Shown here: piece after piece, positions 8,332-17,272 of the stretch | Position numbering within the stretch: position 1 is the first letter of the stretch | Layout: each line of letters opens with the position of its first letter | DNA from: JAMXLO01 sp964427005 | GTDB lineage: Bacteria; Pseudomonadota; Alphaproteobacteria; Acetobacterales; Acetobacteraceae | NCBI GenBank assembly: GCA_964427005.1 | Contig: CAYRTL010000003.1 | Location: 45,150-109,149 of the forward strand | Length of the DNA: 64,000 nt | Direction: 5' to 3' | Program-made: the position numbers and the translations under genes | Notes under the pieces: generated by a model | What the model was told of the DNA's origin: nothing | The model's database searches: none | The model's input: only the letters and a program-made list of their open reading frames with translations

Positions 8332-9974
8332 TGCAGCGCGCCTCTGCGCGTGTATTGGTTGTCGGCGGTGGCCCCGTCGGTACCACTCTTGCGATGGACT
8401 TGGCGTGGCGCGGCATTGATGTAATCGTCGCAGAGCAGCGTCACAGCGCCGAGTTGCCGAGTGTCAAGTGCAATCACGTCTCAGCGCGCACCATGGAGAT
8501 ATTCCGCCGGTTGGGTGTGGCGGCAGCAGTGCGCGACGCCGGGCTGCCGCATGATCACGCGAACGACGTGGCATTCCGCACTACGACCACCGGCTTGGAG
8601 TTCGCTCGTATCCCGATCCCATGCCGACGTGATCGCTACACGGTCAAGGATGGCCCTGATGGGTGGTGGCCTACGCCGGAGCCGCCGCATCGGATCAACC
8701 AGATCTTCCTGGAACCACTGCTCGTGCAGCACGCCCGGCGGATGCCACGTCTGCGTTACCTGAACCGCATCAAGGTGCTGGGCTTTATGCAGACCAACGA
8801 GCAGGTCAAAGCGGAAGCCGAGGATCTTGATACCGGTAAAAGGCTGCTGCTGGCATCAGACTACCTGATCGGCTGCGATGGCCCGTCGTCGGAAATTCGC
8901 CGGCAGATCGGCGCGAAGCTTACCGGTGATACGGTGATCAGCCGCACGCAATCCAGCTATATTCGAGCCCCGTCGCTTCAGAGGCGGATGCAAGCGAGCC
9001 CCGCTTGGTCTACACAGTCGCTGAATCCACGGCGTAGTGCCAACATCTTCGCAGTGGATGGTCGCGAGACATGGCTGATCCACAACTACCTGCGACCGCA
9101 CGAAACAGACTTCGCCACGGTCGACCGCGACCGCTGTATTCGTCTGATCCTTGGGGTGGCGCCTGAGTTTGAGTACGAAATCATTAGCCAGGAGGACTGG
9201 CTCGGCCGGCGGATGCTGGCGGATAAGTTCCGCGACCGCCGTGTGTTTATCTGCGGCGACGCCGCTCACATCTGGGTACCGTTCGCCGGCTACGGTATGA
9301 ATGCGGGCATAGCAGATGCAATGAATTTATCATGGATGCTGGCCGGTGTGCTGAAAGGCTGGGCTGATCCGGCGATCCTGGACGCGTTCGAAGCCGAACG
9401 TTGGCCGATCACAGAGCAAGTGTCACATTACGCAATGAACACTGCGCTATCTCTGGCGCGTGCGCGGGCCGAGGTGCCTGAGAACATCGAAGCTTCGGGC
9501 CCGGAAGGTGACGCTGTGCGTGAACGTTTTGGCAGGTTGGTGTATGAGCTGAACCTACCACAGTACTGCTGTGGCGGGCTCAATTTCGGCTATTTCTACG
9601 AGGACTCGCCCATTATCGCTTATGATGGCGAAGTTGCTCCCCCATACTCGATGTACGACTTCACCCCTTCGACCGTGCCCGGTTGCCGTACGCCGCACGT
9701 ATGGCTAAGCGGCGAGCGCTCGCTTTATGATGTGATGGGCTTTGGTTTCACACTGCTACGGTTCGATCGATCGATTCCGGTAGATCGCATTATCGGTGCG
9801 GCCGAAAAGCGTGACGTGCCTCTATCCGTGTTGGATATTGATGAAGCCACGCCGGCTTACGTGCACAAGCTCCTGCTGTCGCGTCCCGACCAGCACGTTG
9901 CATGGCGCGGTAACACGCAGCCGGACGATGCGCTGGGATTGATCGACCGGATTCGCGGTGCAGCTATCTATTGA
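8331..9974 (+). CDS. FAD-dependent aromatic-ring-type monooxygenase (PheA/TfdB/MhpA-like)
   Basis: 547 residues. The N-terminal FAD-binding GGGPVG motif (residues 9-14) is followed by a conserved AEQR acidic end. The DYLIGCDGPSSEIRR motif lies near residue 180 and the second flavin motif RVFICGDAAHIWVPFAGYGMN near 305, which together mark group A flavoprotein hydroxylases. The C-terminal thioredoxin-like tail of the phenol hydroxylase type is present in length. It probably hydroxylates an aromatic or enolic substrate with NAD(P)H and O2. It is the last gene of the 3256-9974 operon and converges by 11 bp on the luciferase-like gene. Confidence 0.88.
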   Translation: MQRASARVLVVGGGPVGTTLAMDLAWRGIDVIVAEQRHSAELPSVKCNHVSARTMEIFRRLGVAAAVRDAGLPHDHANDVAFRTTTTGLEFARIPIPCRRDRYTVKDGPDGWWPTPEPPHRINQIFLEPLLVQHARRMPRLRYLNRIKVLGFMQTNEQVKAEAEDLDTGKRLLLASDYLIGCDGPSSEIRRQIGAKLTGDTVISRTQSSYIRAPSLQRRMQASPAWSTQSLNPRRSANIFAVDGRETWLIHNYLRPHETDFATVDRDRCIRLILGVAPEFEYEIISQEDWLGRRMLADKFRDRRVFICGDAAHIWVPFAGYGMNAGIADAMNLSWMLAGVLKGWADPAILDAFEAERWPITEQVSHYAMNTALSLARARAEVPENIEASGPEGDAVRERFGRLVYELNLPQYCCGGLNFGYFYEDSPIIAYDGEVAPPYSMYDFTPSTVPGCRTPHVWLSGERSLYDVMGFGFTLLRFDRSIPVDRIIGAAEKRDVPLSVLDIDEATPAYVHKLLLSRPDQHVAWRGNTQPDDALGLIDRIRGAAIY

Positions 9975-11013
9975 ACTCCGGCGCCACCTTCTGCATGAAC
10001 AGTGTCAGGCTGTGCGCCACATCGGCATAGGACATCGGTCCCAAGCGAAACTGCATGATGCAGCCGCCAACCCCAATCGCATTCACCTGTGCCAGTTTCT
10101 CTGCCACTGTTGCCGGTGAGCCGTAAATCAGAGAGTGCTCCACCATCATCCGAGCGGCGGGAGTTCCACCAGGCGCAGGCATTGGCACGATCGACGCGCC
10201 CTGCTCCTCGTAAACTCGTTGGCGCATGGCTGTCCGGTGCTGGTGCATAGCCTCGAACGCAGGTACGGCGATACGCTCGCCTTCCGCATCCGTTTCACCC
10301 ACGAACACGTTGCGCCATACCCAGCATTGATCGACGTTACGCGTAACGGCCGCCTCGTCCATGCCTCGTTCCCGCAGCGTCCGACGGTAAAGGTCCATGC
10401 GGTGCTTCGTCACTTCGTTTGACTGCACGTTCATCATGAAAGGCCGGCCTTGCCTCGCGATATGCAGCATGCCTTCTTCGCTTGAAGCAGAGCGGATGAC
10501 ATAAGGATGGGGCTTTGTGTACGGCACCGGCCGAAGCATGGGTACCTTGATGTCCCAGAACCGCCCATGGTGCTCGAACTTCTGGCCACGCCACGCCTGG
10601 AACATGATCGCCTCGGCCTCCTCAAAGCGGTCCTGTGCCTCGGTGTGATCGAGCCCATATCCTTGGTAGTCATAGATGTTATATGCAGTGCCGCGCCCTA
10701 ACCCAACGATGAGCCGACCCTTGCTGATGTTGTCGATCAGCGCGAGCTGTTCGGCCATGCGGATCGGGTGATGAAGCGACATCTGTGCCACCGCGAACCC
10801 AATCTTCGCTCGCTGCGTTGCTACCGCCAATGCGGCCGCGAAACTTACCGGATCGACATAGGCACAGATTCCGTCGAAGTGATGCTCTGCGAGCCAAATG
10901 ACGTCGAAGCCGAGTTCGTCTGCCAGCTGTGCTTCACGCAATGTCTCGTCGATCACCCGATGGTCATCTGCGGGTTTGCGGCTTTCAGGAAACAGGAAGT
11001 TACTGAACTTCAC
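9964..11013 (-). CDS. LLM-class (luciferase-like) flavin-dependent oxidoreductase
   Basis: 349 residues from a GTG at 11013; the family start KFSNFLFPE follows directly, and upstream in-frame sequence has no family character. Features are the IWLAEHHFDG segment typical of bacterial luciferase-like monooxygenases, the AVAQMSLHHPIRMAEQLALIDNISKGR region and GLGRGTAYNIYDYQGYG. These enzymes use FMNH2 from a separate reductase and O2. The gene is antisense to, and ends inside, the FAD monooxygenase gene, and diverges from threonine aldolase, so its link to the upstream operon is only positional. Confidence 0.87.
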   Translation of the reverse strand: MKFSNFLFPESRKPADDHRVIDETLREAQLADELGFDVIWLAEHHFDGICAYVDPVSFAAALAVATQRAKIGFAVAQMSLHHPIRMAEQLALIDNISKGRLIVGLGRGTAYNIYDYQGYGLDHTEAQDRFEEAEAIMFQAWRGQKFEHHGRFWDIKVPMLRPVPYTKPHPYVIRSASSEEGMLHIARQGRPFMMNVQSNEVTKHRMDLYRRTLRERGMDEAAVTRNVDQCWVWRNVFVGETDAEGERIAVPAFEAMHQHRTAMRQRVYEEQGASIVPMPAPGGTPAARMMVEHSLIYGSPATVAEKLAQVNAIGVGGCIMQFRLGPMSYADVAHSLTLFMQKVAPEFNR

Positions 11014-11182
11014 GGGTGGATCCCTTGTCAGGACGTCAGGTCGCGCGGCGTAACCGCGACTATAGCAGCAGATGGGGTTCCTGCCATGTCCGCCTTTCCA
11101 ACACTCGAGTGACGTGGTACTCATCGCGTCATATGCGACTGCCGAAGGGCGCGTCGCTATGCGTGACCAGTTGAGGATCACC

Positions 11183-12250
11183 ATGTCGTATGAACCTAAG
11201 CGGTTCGACCTCTCCATTCCGATCCGCATCAACCTTTCGTCGGATACGCAGACCAAGCCTTCGCGCGCTATGAAGGAGGTGATGATGGAGGCCGAGGTGG
11301 GTGACGAGCAGATGGGCTCTGATCCCACAGTGTGGGCGCTATGTGACCGAACAGCCGCGCTGCTGGGCAAGGAAGCGGCAGTCTTCCTTCCCTCTGGTAC
11401 GATGTGCAATCAGGTAGCAATCGCGACCCATTGCAAGCCCGGCGAGGAGATTTTAGCGCATGAGTCGTCGCACATCCTGTCCAGCGAAGGTGGTGCACCG
11501 GCGGCGATCGCAGGAGTACTGATCAAGGGCCTGCAAGGTGAACGCGGCCAGTTCACCGTCGATACACTGGAAGAGGCAATTCGCCCCGTCTCGCGCTACT
11601 CGCCGACGCAGCGTCTGGTTGAGGTGGAGCAGACGGCGAATCGTGGAGGAGGTTCCTGCTGGAGCCTCGATAAATTGCGTGCAGTCACGGATGCTGCGCA
11701 TTCCCACGGCTTGGCCACGCACATGGACGGTGCAAGGTTGATGAATGCAGCCGTGGCTCTCGGTGTTCCCGCGAGCGATCTGACGGCTGGCTGTGACTCG
11801 GTCTGGCTTGATTTCACCAAGGGGCTGGCAGCACCTTTGGGTGCTGTCCTGGCAGGTTCACGTGAGTTCATCGGTGAAGCTTGGCGCTGGAAGCAGCGTC
11901 TGGGCGGTTCGATGCGGCAGGGGGGCATCTGCGCAGCCGCTTGCCTCTATGCGCTAGAGCATAACATCGGCCGCCTGGCCGAAGACCATGCCAACGCCAA
12001 GTCTTTGGCGCGTGGCATGGCGCAGATTCCGGGGATCAAAGTCGAGATGCCGGAGACCAATCTGGTGTTCTTCGATACTGAAGGAACTGGCATGACGGCG
12101 GACGATTTCGCCGGCAGATTGCGAAGGGAAGGCGTGTTGGTATCAACCTCGGGCAAGTACCGGGCCCGCGCCTGCCTGCATCTGGACGTCAGTGAGGCGC
12201 ATGTTGATGAAGCGCTATCGGTGATGAAGCAGGTGGTCAACGAACTCTAA
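11183..12250 (+). CDS. Low-specificity L-threonine aldolase family protein (PLP-dependent)
   Basis: 355 residues from the ATG at 11183, preceded by GAGGA. Threonine aldolase splits L-threonine/allo-threonine into glycine and acetaldehyde. The fold-type I features are INLSSDTQTKPS at the start, VGDEQMGSDPTV, the histidine stacking region ESSHILSSEGG, the HMDGARLMNA aspartate, and the Schiff-base lysine in WLDFTKGLAAPLG. It is followed after 4 bp by trmO, so the two are probably co-transcribed. Confidence 0.92.
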   Translation: MSYEPKRFDLSIPIRINLSSDTQTKPSRAMKEVMMEAEVGDEQMGSDPTVWALCDRTAALLGKEAAVFLPSGTMCNQVAIATHCKPGEEILAHESSHILSSEGGAPAAIAGVLIKGLQGERGQFTVDTLEEAIRPVSRYSPTQRLVEVEQTANRGGGSCWSLDKLRAVTDAAHSHGLATHMDGARLMNAAVALGVPASDLTAGCDSVWLDFTKGLAAPLGAVLAGSREFIGEAWRWKQRLGGSMRQGGICAAACLYALEHNIGRLAEDHANAKSLARGMAQIPGIKVEMPETNLVFFDTEGTGMTADDFAGRLRREGVLVSTSGKYRARACLHLDVSEAHVDEALSVMKQVVNEL

Positions 12251-12254
12251 TCCG

Positions 12255-12710
12255 ATGTTCGCCGTCCGCCCGATCGGCACCCTGCACACGCCGTGGCGGA
12301 ATATTGCGGAATGTCCGCGGAACGGCCGGCAGCCCGATCCGGCGCCACTGTGCACCGCCGTGCTAGTGCCCGAGTACGTTGAGGGACTTCGCAGCATCGA
12401 GGGCTTCTCGCACCTGATTCTGCTTTACTGGATGGATCGGGCACGTGAGCCCGAGCTGGTCTTCACGCCACCCTTTGACAGACAGCCACGAGGTGTGTTC
12501 GCCACACGGGCGCCGCGGCGTCCCAACCCGATCGGGCTATCGGTAGTGGCTTTCGAGGGCTTTGATGCGCCTGCGACGCTGAGGGTTCGGTACCTGGACT
12601 GCATAGACGGCACACCGCTAATCGACATCAAACCCTACTTAACAACAACAGATTGCGAGCCAGAGGCAAAGATGGGCTGGCTGGCTCCGCATGGGACGAG
12701 GCGGGAGTAA
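12255..12710 (+). CDS. trmO: TrmO-type tRNA (N6-threonylcarbamoyladenosine37) methyltransferase
   Basis: 151 residues, a single TrmO/YaeB (TsaA-like, formerly UPF0066) domain. The family methylates t6A37 to m6t6A in threonine tRNAs using SAM. Visible signatures are RPIGTLHTPW, the FSHLILLYWMDRA segment, and the strongly conserved VFATRAPRRPNPIGLS loop, then LIDIKPY. It lies 4 bp after the threonine aldolase gene. Many small TrmO-like proteins lack the C-terminal extension of E. coli YaeB, as this one does. Confidence 0.9.
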   Translation: MFAVRPIGTLHTPWRNIAECPRNGRQPDPAPLCTAVLVPEYVEGLRSIEGFSHLILLYWMDRAREPELVFTPPFDRQPRGVFATRAPRRPNPIGLSVVAFEGFDAPATLRVRYLDCIDGTPLIDIKPYLTTTDCEPEAKMGWLAPHGTRRE

Positions 12711-12736
12711 TTACTCCACGTGCGTCCGCGTGAGCA

Positions 12737-13873
12737 TCACACTGGATTTCTTGCCACGAGTTGGCGCGCAATGATGATCCGCTGTAACTCATTGGTGCCT
12801 TCGCCGATCACCAACAGCGGCGCGTCACGGTAAAGACGCTCCACGGGGAATTCGGTCGAATAGCCGTACCCACCATGTACCCGCATCGCCTCGGTAGCGT
12901 TTTCCAGTGCTGCTTCTGTGGCGAACAATTTGGCCATGCCCGCTTCCATGTCGCAGCGGTCGCCTCGGTCGTACATCTCCGCGGCCCGCCGAACCAGCAG
13001 ACGCGCGGCCTCAGTCCGTGTAGCCATGTCTGCGAGCTTCAACTGGATCGCCTGGTGTTGCGCAATCGGGGCTCCAAACGTCTTCCGCACCTGCGCGTAG
13101 CGCAGCGATTCATCCAATGCCGCTTGGGCGATTCCGACGCCGCGTGCTGCGACATTTATGCGCCCCAGCTCCAAACCAGAGAGCGCGTGCTGCAAGCCAC
13201 GGCCCTCGATTCCGCCGATCAAGCGACCCACCGGGACCCGATAGTCCCGAAATACCAGCTCAGCACTGTCGATTCCCTTGTAACCGAGTTTCTCCAGCTT
13301 GCGGCCGACGATGAAGCCTGGCCCCTTTTCCGCCAGCAGCATGCTCATACCCCGATGCCGAGGCTCAGCAGTTGGATCGGTTTTCACCAGCAGGGCGAAG
13401 CAAGAGCCCTGAATGCCATTGCTAATCCAGGTCTTGGTGCCATTCACTACGTATGCGTCGCCTTCACGGCGGGCCGTCACGCGGATTGCCTGCAGATCGG
13501 TGCCGCAATCGGGCTCGGTCAGTGCCAGCCCGCCGCGTAATTCGCCGGATGAGAATCGAGGCAGAAACGTGCGCTTCTGCTCTTCGGTGCCATGGCGTTG
13601 GACGATTGCGGACATGATCAGGTGGGAATTAAAAATGCCCGTCAGCGACATCCACACGCGAGCAATGCGTTCGACGATGTCCGCGTAAGTCGCACAGGGC
13701 AGGCCGAGTCCCCCGTATGCGCCATCTATTGTGGCACCGAACAGGCCGAGTTCCTGCATACGCGCGACAATCGCCTCAGGATAGATGTCGTCGTGCTCCA
13801 GTCTGCGCACATGTGGCGCGACCTCTCGTTCCAGGAAGGTGTCAATTGCATCAAGCATCATCGTGTCAGTCAT
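12737..13873 (-). CDS. Acyl-CoA dehydrogenase family protein
   Basis: 378 residues from the ATG at 13873 (MTDTMMLDAID); the TTG-started extension would overlap the divergent MaoC gene and has no family match. FAD-dependent alpha,beta-dehydrogenation of an acyl-CoA with transfer to ETF is expected. Seen in order: N-terminal helical domain, LTEPDCGTDLQAI flavin-binding beta segment, KTWISNG, the ALSGLELGRINVAARGVGIAQAALDESL region, and the C-terminal VHGGYGYSTEFPVERLYRD and GEGTNE motifs around the catalytic base. It is divergent from the MaoC hydratase gene by 47 bp, suggesting shared regulation. Confidence 0.93.
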   Translation of the reverse strand: MTDTMMLDAIDTFLEREVAPHVRRLEHDDIYPEAIVARMQELGLFGATIDGAYGGLGLPCATYADIVERIARVWMSLTGIFNSHLIMSAIVQRHGTEEQKRTFLPRFSSGELRGGLALTEPDCGTDLQAIRVTARREGDAYVVNGTKTWISNGIQGSCFALLVKTDPTAEPRHRGMSMLLAEKGPGFIVGRKLEKLGYKGIDSAELVFRDYRVPVGRLIGGIEGRGLQHALSGLELGRINVAARGVGIAQAALDESLRYAQVRKTFGAPIAQHQAIQLKLADMATRTEAARLLVRRAAEMYDRGDRCDMEAGMAKLFATEAALENATEAMRVHGGYGYSTEFPVERLYRDAPLLVIGEGTNELQRIIIARQLVARNPV

Positions 13874-13920
13874 GCTAGGAATATGCGCCGTCAGGCTTGG
13901 CCGGGCAACGGAGGGGACCA

Positions 13921-14892
13921 ATGTTCAGCGCCTATCATCGCATCGGAAGGAACCGGTACCGACAGCGGATCGGCCTCGACTTTGAGGATTTCGCTGTCGG
14001 CCAGCGGTTCCGACATCGTCCTGGCATCACACTATCGCAACAGGACAACGTCAATGAGGCATTGGATACGATGAACGGGGCGATGCTGCACTACGACGCT
14101 CATTACGCCGAGGCGACCGCGTGGCGACGTCCACTCGTTGTCAGCACGCTGACATTGCAAAGATTGATCGGGATGACAAGCAAGACATACGGCAGGCGTC
14201 ACGCGATTCTAAGTTTCGAGAATATCACGATGAATGGACCGGTGTTCGCTGACGATACCCTTTACGCTGAATCTGAGGTTCTCGAGATTGATGCGGCTGG
14301 GATCATTCGCACGTTGATCCTTGGCCGCAAGGCAGACGGCACGGAGGTGGCTCATATTACTTGCCGCATGTTGATCGAGCGACGGAATCCGAGCGACCCA
14401 CCTGTTCTTGAGGAGCGATTCGCTGCCTATCATGCGGCCGACGACGGCGCTCTGATCGAGCAGACTGGGCTATGGTTCGAAGATTGCGTTCCTGGGGAGA
14501 CCTTCCTCCATGCACCGGGCCGGACATTCCATCGTGAGGAGTCGCTGAGTCATGCATGGCGCTCGCTTGATCTGACGCCACAGGTCCATGTTCATGAAAC
14601 CTTCCTTATCGCCGTCACGACTGCATTGACGACGCGCACGTTCGGGCGTGTCGTCGCCAATTTGGGATGGCGCGACGTGCAGCTGCCCGTGCCAGTGAAC
14701 ATCGGTGATACGATCGAGGCGGAATCGACGATTGTGGATACCCGCGCTTCCCGCTCGCGCCCGGGCGAAGGCGTCATTTCGGTCAGGACCCGAGCAGTCA
14801 ATCAGGACAACGTTGAAGTGGTGTCCTACTGCCGCGACCTGTTGGTCTACAGCCGCGATGCTTTATCGCCCTATGCGCAAGCGGGATATTGA
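13921..14892 (+). CDS. Double-hotdog MaoC-family dehydratase/hydratase
   Basis: 323 residues from the ATG at 13921 with a GGAGGGG ribosome site. Two MaoC-like hotdog units are visible, one beginning DFEDFAVGQRFRHRPG (about residue 20) and the second at FEDCVPGETFLHAPGRTF (about residue 190). The length and tandem arrangement match mesaconyl-CoA hydratase/2-methylfumaryl-CoA-type enzymes as well as generic (R)-specific enoyl-CoA hydratases. The pairing with a divergent acyl-CoA dehydrogenase and a convergent HpcH aldolase fits a CoA-ester oxidation module. The exact substrate is unknown. Confidence 0.82.
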   Translation: MFSAYHRIGRNRYRQRIGLDFEDFAVGQRFRHRPGITLSQQDNVNEALDTMNGAMLHYDAHYAEATAWRRPLVVSTLTLQRLIGMTSKTYGRRHAILSFENITMNGPVFADDTLYAESEVLEIDAAGIIRTLILGRKADGTEVAHITCRMLIERRNPSDPPVLEERFAAYHAADDGALIEQTGLWFEDCVPGETFLHAPGRTFHREESLSHAWRSLDLTPQVHVHETFLIAVTTALTTRTFGRVVANLGWRDVQLPVPVNIGDTIEAESTIVDTRASRSRPGEGVISVRTRAVNQDNVEVVSYCRDLLVYSRDALSPYAQAGY

Positions 14893-14897
14893 TGTCG

Positions 14898-15845
14898 CTA
14901 TACAGGCATCACGCGTTTCTGATGAGCCCGACCGAGCATCGCAGTTTCCGGACTGTGCCCCGCGATGACTCGTACTCCCTCATCCAACCTGGCGACGATG
15001 TTTTCCGGCGAACAGCCTTCCAGGAAAGCAATCCCGTTGCGACGACAGGCTGCGAATACGCGTTGACGCGCATCGGCCATTTCCGGTGGATACGGGTCCC
15101 GTTGTATGGTCGTGTAGCCGAGAGAGAGCCCTAGATCGCCAGGTCCCATTTCAGCGAAACCCAGACCTGGGACTGCGCAGATTGCTTCGCAGTTGGCAAT
15201 TCCTTCCGGGCTTTCCAGCTTCACGCCGAGAAGCAGTTCCCCCTCCGGGTTCAAAGGCCAAGGATCGCACCGCCGCATGTATTCCTGCTGCGATACGCTC
15301 CAAATCGAGGCGGCGGTTGCTTCCGACCCGCGGCCACGCGTGCCGATGCCGAGCTTACCATCTGTGACTTGCTGCGGCCGCTTCGCACCATTCATGCGTT
15401 CCACGGGCGTTGGGATGAGAGAGTCTAGTCCGGCCAAATGATGTGGATAACGGCACGATTCGACGAACGTCCTCACTGCATCGGCAGTTTCCGCCTGGCA
15501 TAGCAGAATGCCGTGGACGCCGCGGCCCAGGATCTGGCGAAACTGCCAGGCATTGAAGCGAACGTTCGCCTCATCTGTGCCGTTGACCGGTGCTTCTACG
15601 ATGATTGCCGGCGTTCGATGTCCCGAGCGTGCGGGGCCACCATCAACCAGCCCCCGCATATAATCAGCGAGGCCTGTCATGTCGAAGGCACCGTGTTCCA
15701 TGCCAACGTTCATGTAGTCGGCCCATGTGCCGGCGTCCTGCCGGCCCTGCTCATGGGTCAGGACGTGACCGGTGTGAGGGCCATCGTAGTAAATCGCTTG
15801 GTCCTGCTCCAGCAATTCGATGGCTCGGTTGATTCGACTAGTCAT
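14898..15845 (-). CDS. HpcH/HpaI aldolase/citrate lyase-family protein
   Basis: 315 residues from the ATG at 15845, with GAGAGGG seven bases upstream. Members are class II, divalent-metal-dependent aldolases of the phosphoenolpyruvate/pyruvate type. Visible are the GHRTPAIIVEAPVNG region, the RGVHGILLCQAETADAVR strand, VKLESPEGIANCEAI with the metal-binding glutamate, and GLGFAEMGPGDLGLSLG with the second metal ligand. It is convergent with the MaoC gene (5 bp apart). It may act on a hydroxyacyl compound produced by that module, which is inference. Confidence 0.87.
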   Translation of the reverse strand: MTSRINRAIELLEQDQAIYYDGPHTGHVLTHEQGRQDAGTWADYMNVGMEHGAFDMTGLADYMRGLVDGGPARSGHRTPAIIVEAPVNGTDEANVRFNAWQFRQILGRGVHGILLCQAETADAVRTFVESCRYPHHLAGLDSLIPTPVERMNGAKRPQQVTDGKLGIGTRGRGSEATAASIWSVSQQEYMRRCDPWPLNPEGELLLGVKLESPEGIANCEAICAVPGLGFAEMGPGDLGLSLGYTTIQRDPYPPEMADARQRVFAACRRNGIAFLEGCSPENIVARLDEGVRVIAGHSPETAMLGRAHQKRVMPV

Positions 15846-15913
15846 GCTGTTCCCTCTCGCGCGCCCTAAGTGCGATAAGTCGAAGGTTAACACCTGGACT
15901 GGGGCAGTTGTGA

Positions 15914-17272
15914 ATGGCGAGCCGTCCGGCCGATCCGGCCAGACTTGCAACGGCACTGAAGCACTTCGAGGCCGATCAGTTTGCCGAGGCGCGGGATGTA
16001 TGCCGCAAGATCTTAACGTCGCATCCCGACGACTTCTGGGCGCTCCGTCTGCTTGGGGTTGTACTTACGAAACAAAAGGAGTACGAGCAGGCCGCGCAGT
16101 ACCTGCGGGCGGCATTGGCCGCGGGAACATCGGATGAGACTACCGCCATGTCTACGATGGTTGATCTCGCGACAGCACTAGCCGCGCAGCGAGAATTCGG
16201 TGCCGCACTCGAATGGTGTCAATTGGCGCTAACCCGCAGACCAGATGATGTCACTGCGCTGCACAACTGCGCGAACGCGCTGGTTGCATTGAATCGTCAC
16301 GGCGAGGCACTCGCGCAATATCGCCGCGCGCGAGCGATCGACCCGGAATCAGTCCAACTGGAGTTCAATGAGGGTTTGGCATTGCTGGCTCTGGGTGACT
16401 GGCGGGCCGGTTGGATGCAGTATGAGTCTCGCTTGTCTATGCCGGATTTTTTCCATCTCGACGATCATCCTCATGCGCTGCCTCGCTGGCGCGGCGACAC
16501 GGACATTCGCGGCAAGACTCTCCTCCTGCAGGCGGAGCAGGGCCTGGGAGACACGTTGCAGTTCATTCGTTACGCGCCTTTGCTGACCGAGTGTGGCGCG
16601 CGCGTCGTGGTTCGGGTGCAGCCGCCTCTCGGAAAACTGCTGGTTGACCTGCCAAATGTCTACAGAGTGACCACTTTCTTTGACGAGCCAAATGCCGTGG
16701 ACATGCAGTGCCTAATGATGAGTCTGCCCGCCATCTTCGGCACAACACTTGAGACTGTTCCCGCACAAGTGCCCTATCTTCGCGTCCCACCGGGCTTTTT
16801 AATGCTCTGGCAAGCCCTGTTGGGACCGCCTAAACGCAAGCGAGTCGGTATCGCGTGGTCAGGTAGGCAGCACATCCCGCTCCGGTCGATGCCGATCGCC
16901 AAACTGGCTCCGCTACTAACCCGGAGTGATCTTGAATTCCACAGCCTGCAGAAGGAAATCCCAGACGAGGATCGTGTCTGGCTTGCCGCGAACCCGGTGG
17001 TGGTGGATCACAGCACTGAACTGAAGGACTTCGCAGATACGGCGGCGCTCACGTCGCTAATGGATTTGGTGATCACGATAGATACCTCAGTGGCCCATCT
17101 CGCCGGTGCGCTTGCGCTGCCTACGTGGATACTGCTGTCATTCAGCGCCGACTCGAGATGGCTGATCGACCGCAGGGATACCCCGTGGTACCCGACGGCG
17201 CGTCTGTTCCGCCAGAAGCGACTCAAGGACTGGGATGATGTCGTGAGAGAGGTGCTGCTGGCCTTGCCCTAG
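15914..17272 (+). CDS. TPR-containing glycosyltransferase-like protein
   Basis: 452 residues. The first 160 residues hold about four tetratricopeptide repeats (for example KHFEADQFAEARDVCRKIL and HNCANALVALNRHGEAL). The second half begins PRWRGDTDIRGKTLLLQAEQG and resembles the heptosyltransferase/O-GlcNAc-transferase-like GT-B domain found in many bacterial TPR proteins, with QGLGDTLQFIRY and VGIAWSG near the middle and TSVAHLAGAL near the nucleotide-binding end. Its acceptor is unknown; protein or surface glycan are both possible. It converges with hpnH, overlapping by 4 bp. Confidence 0.82.
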   Translation: MASRPADPARLATALKHFEADQFAEARDVCRKILTSHPDDFWALRLLGVVLTKQKEYEQAAQYLRAALAAGTSDETTAMSTMVDLATALAAQREFGAALEWCQLALTRRPDDVTALHNCANALVALNRHGEALAQYRRARAIDPESVQLEFNEGLALLALGDWRAGWMQYESRLSMPDFFHLDDHPHALPRWRGDTDIRGKTLLLQAEQGLGDTLQFIRYAPLLTECGARVVVRVQPPLGKLLVDLPNVYRVTTFFDEPNAVDMQCLMMSLPAIFGTTLETVPAQVPYLRVPPGFLMLWQALLGPPKRKRVGIAWSGRQHIPLRSMPIAKLAPLLTRSDLEFHSLQKEIPDEDRVWLAANPVVVDHSTELKDFADTAALTSLMDLVITIDTSVAHLAGALALPTWILLSFSADSRWLIDRRDTPWYPTARLFRQKRLKDWDDVVREVLLALP

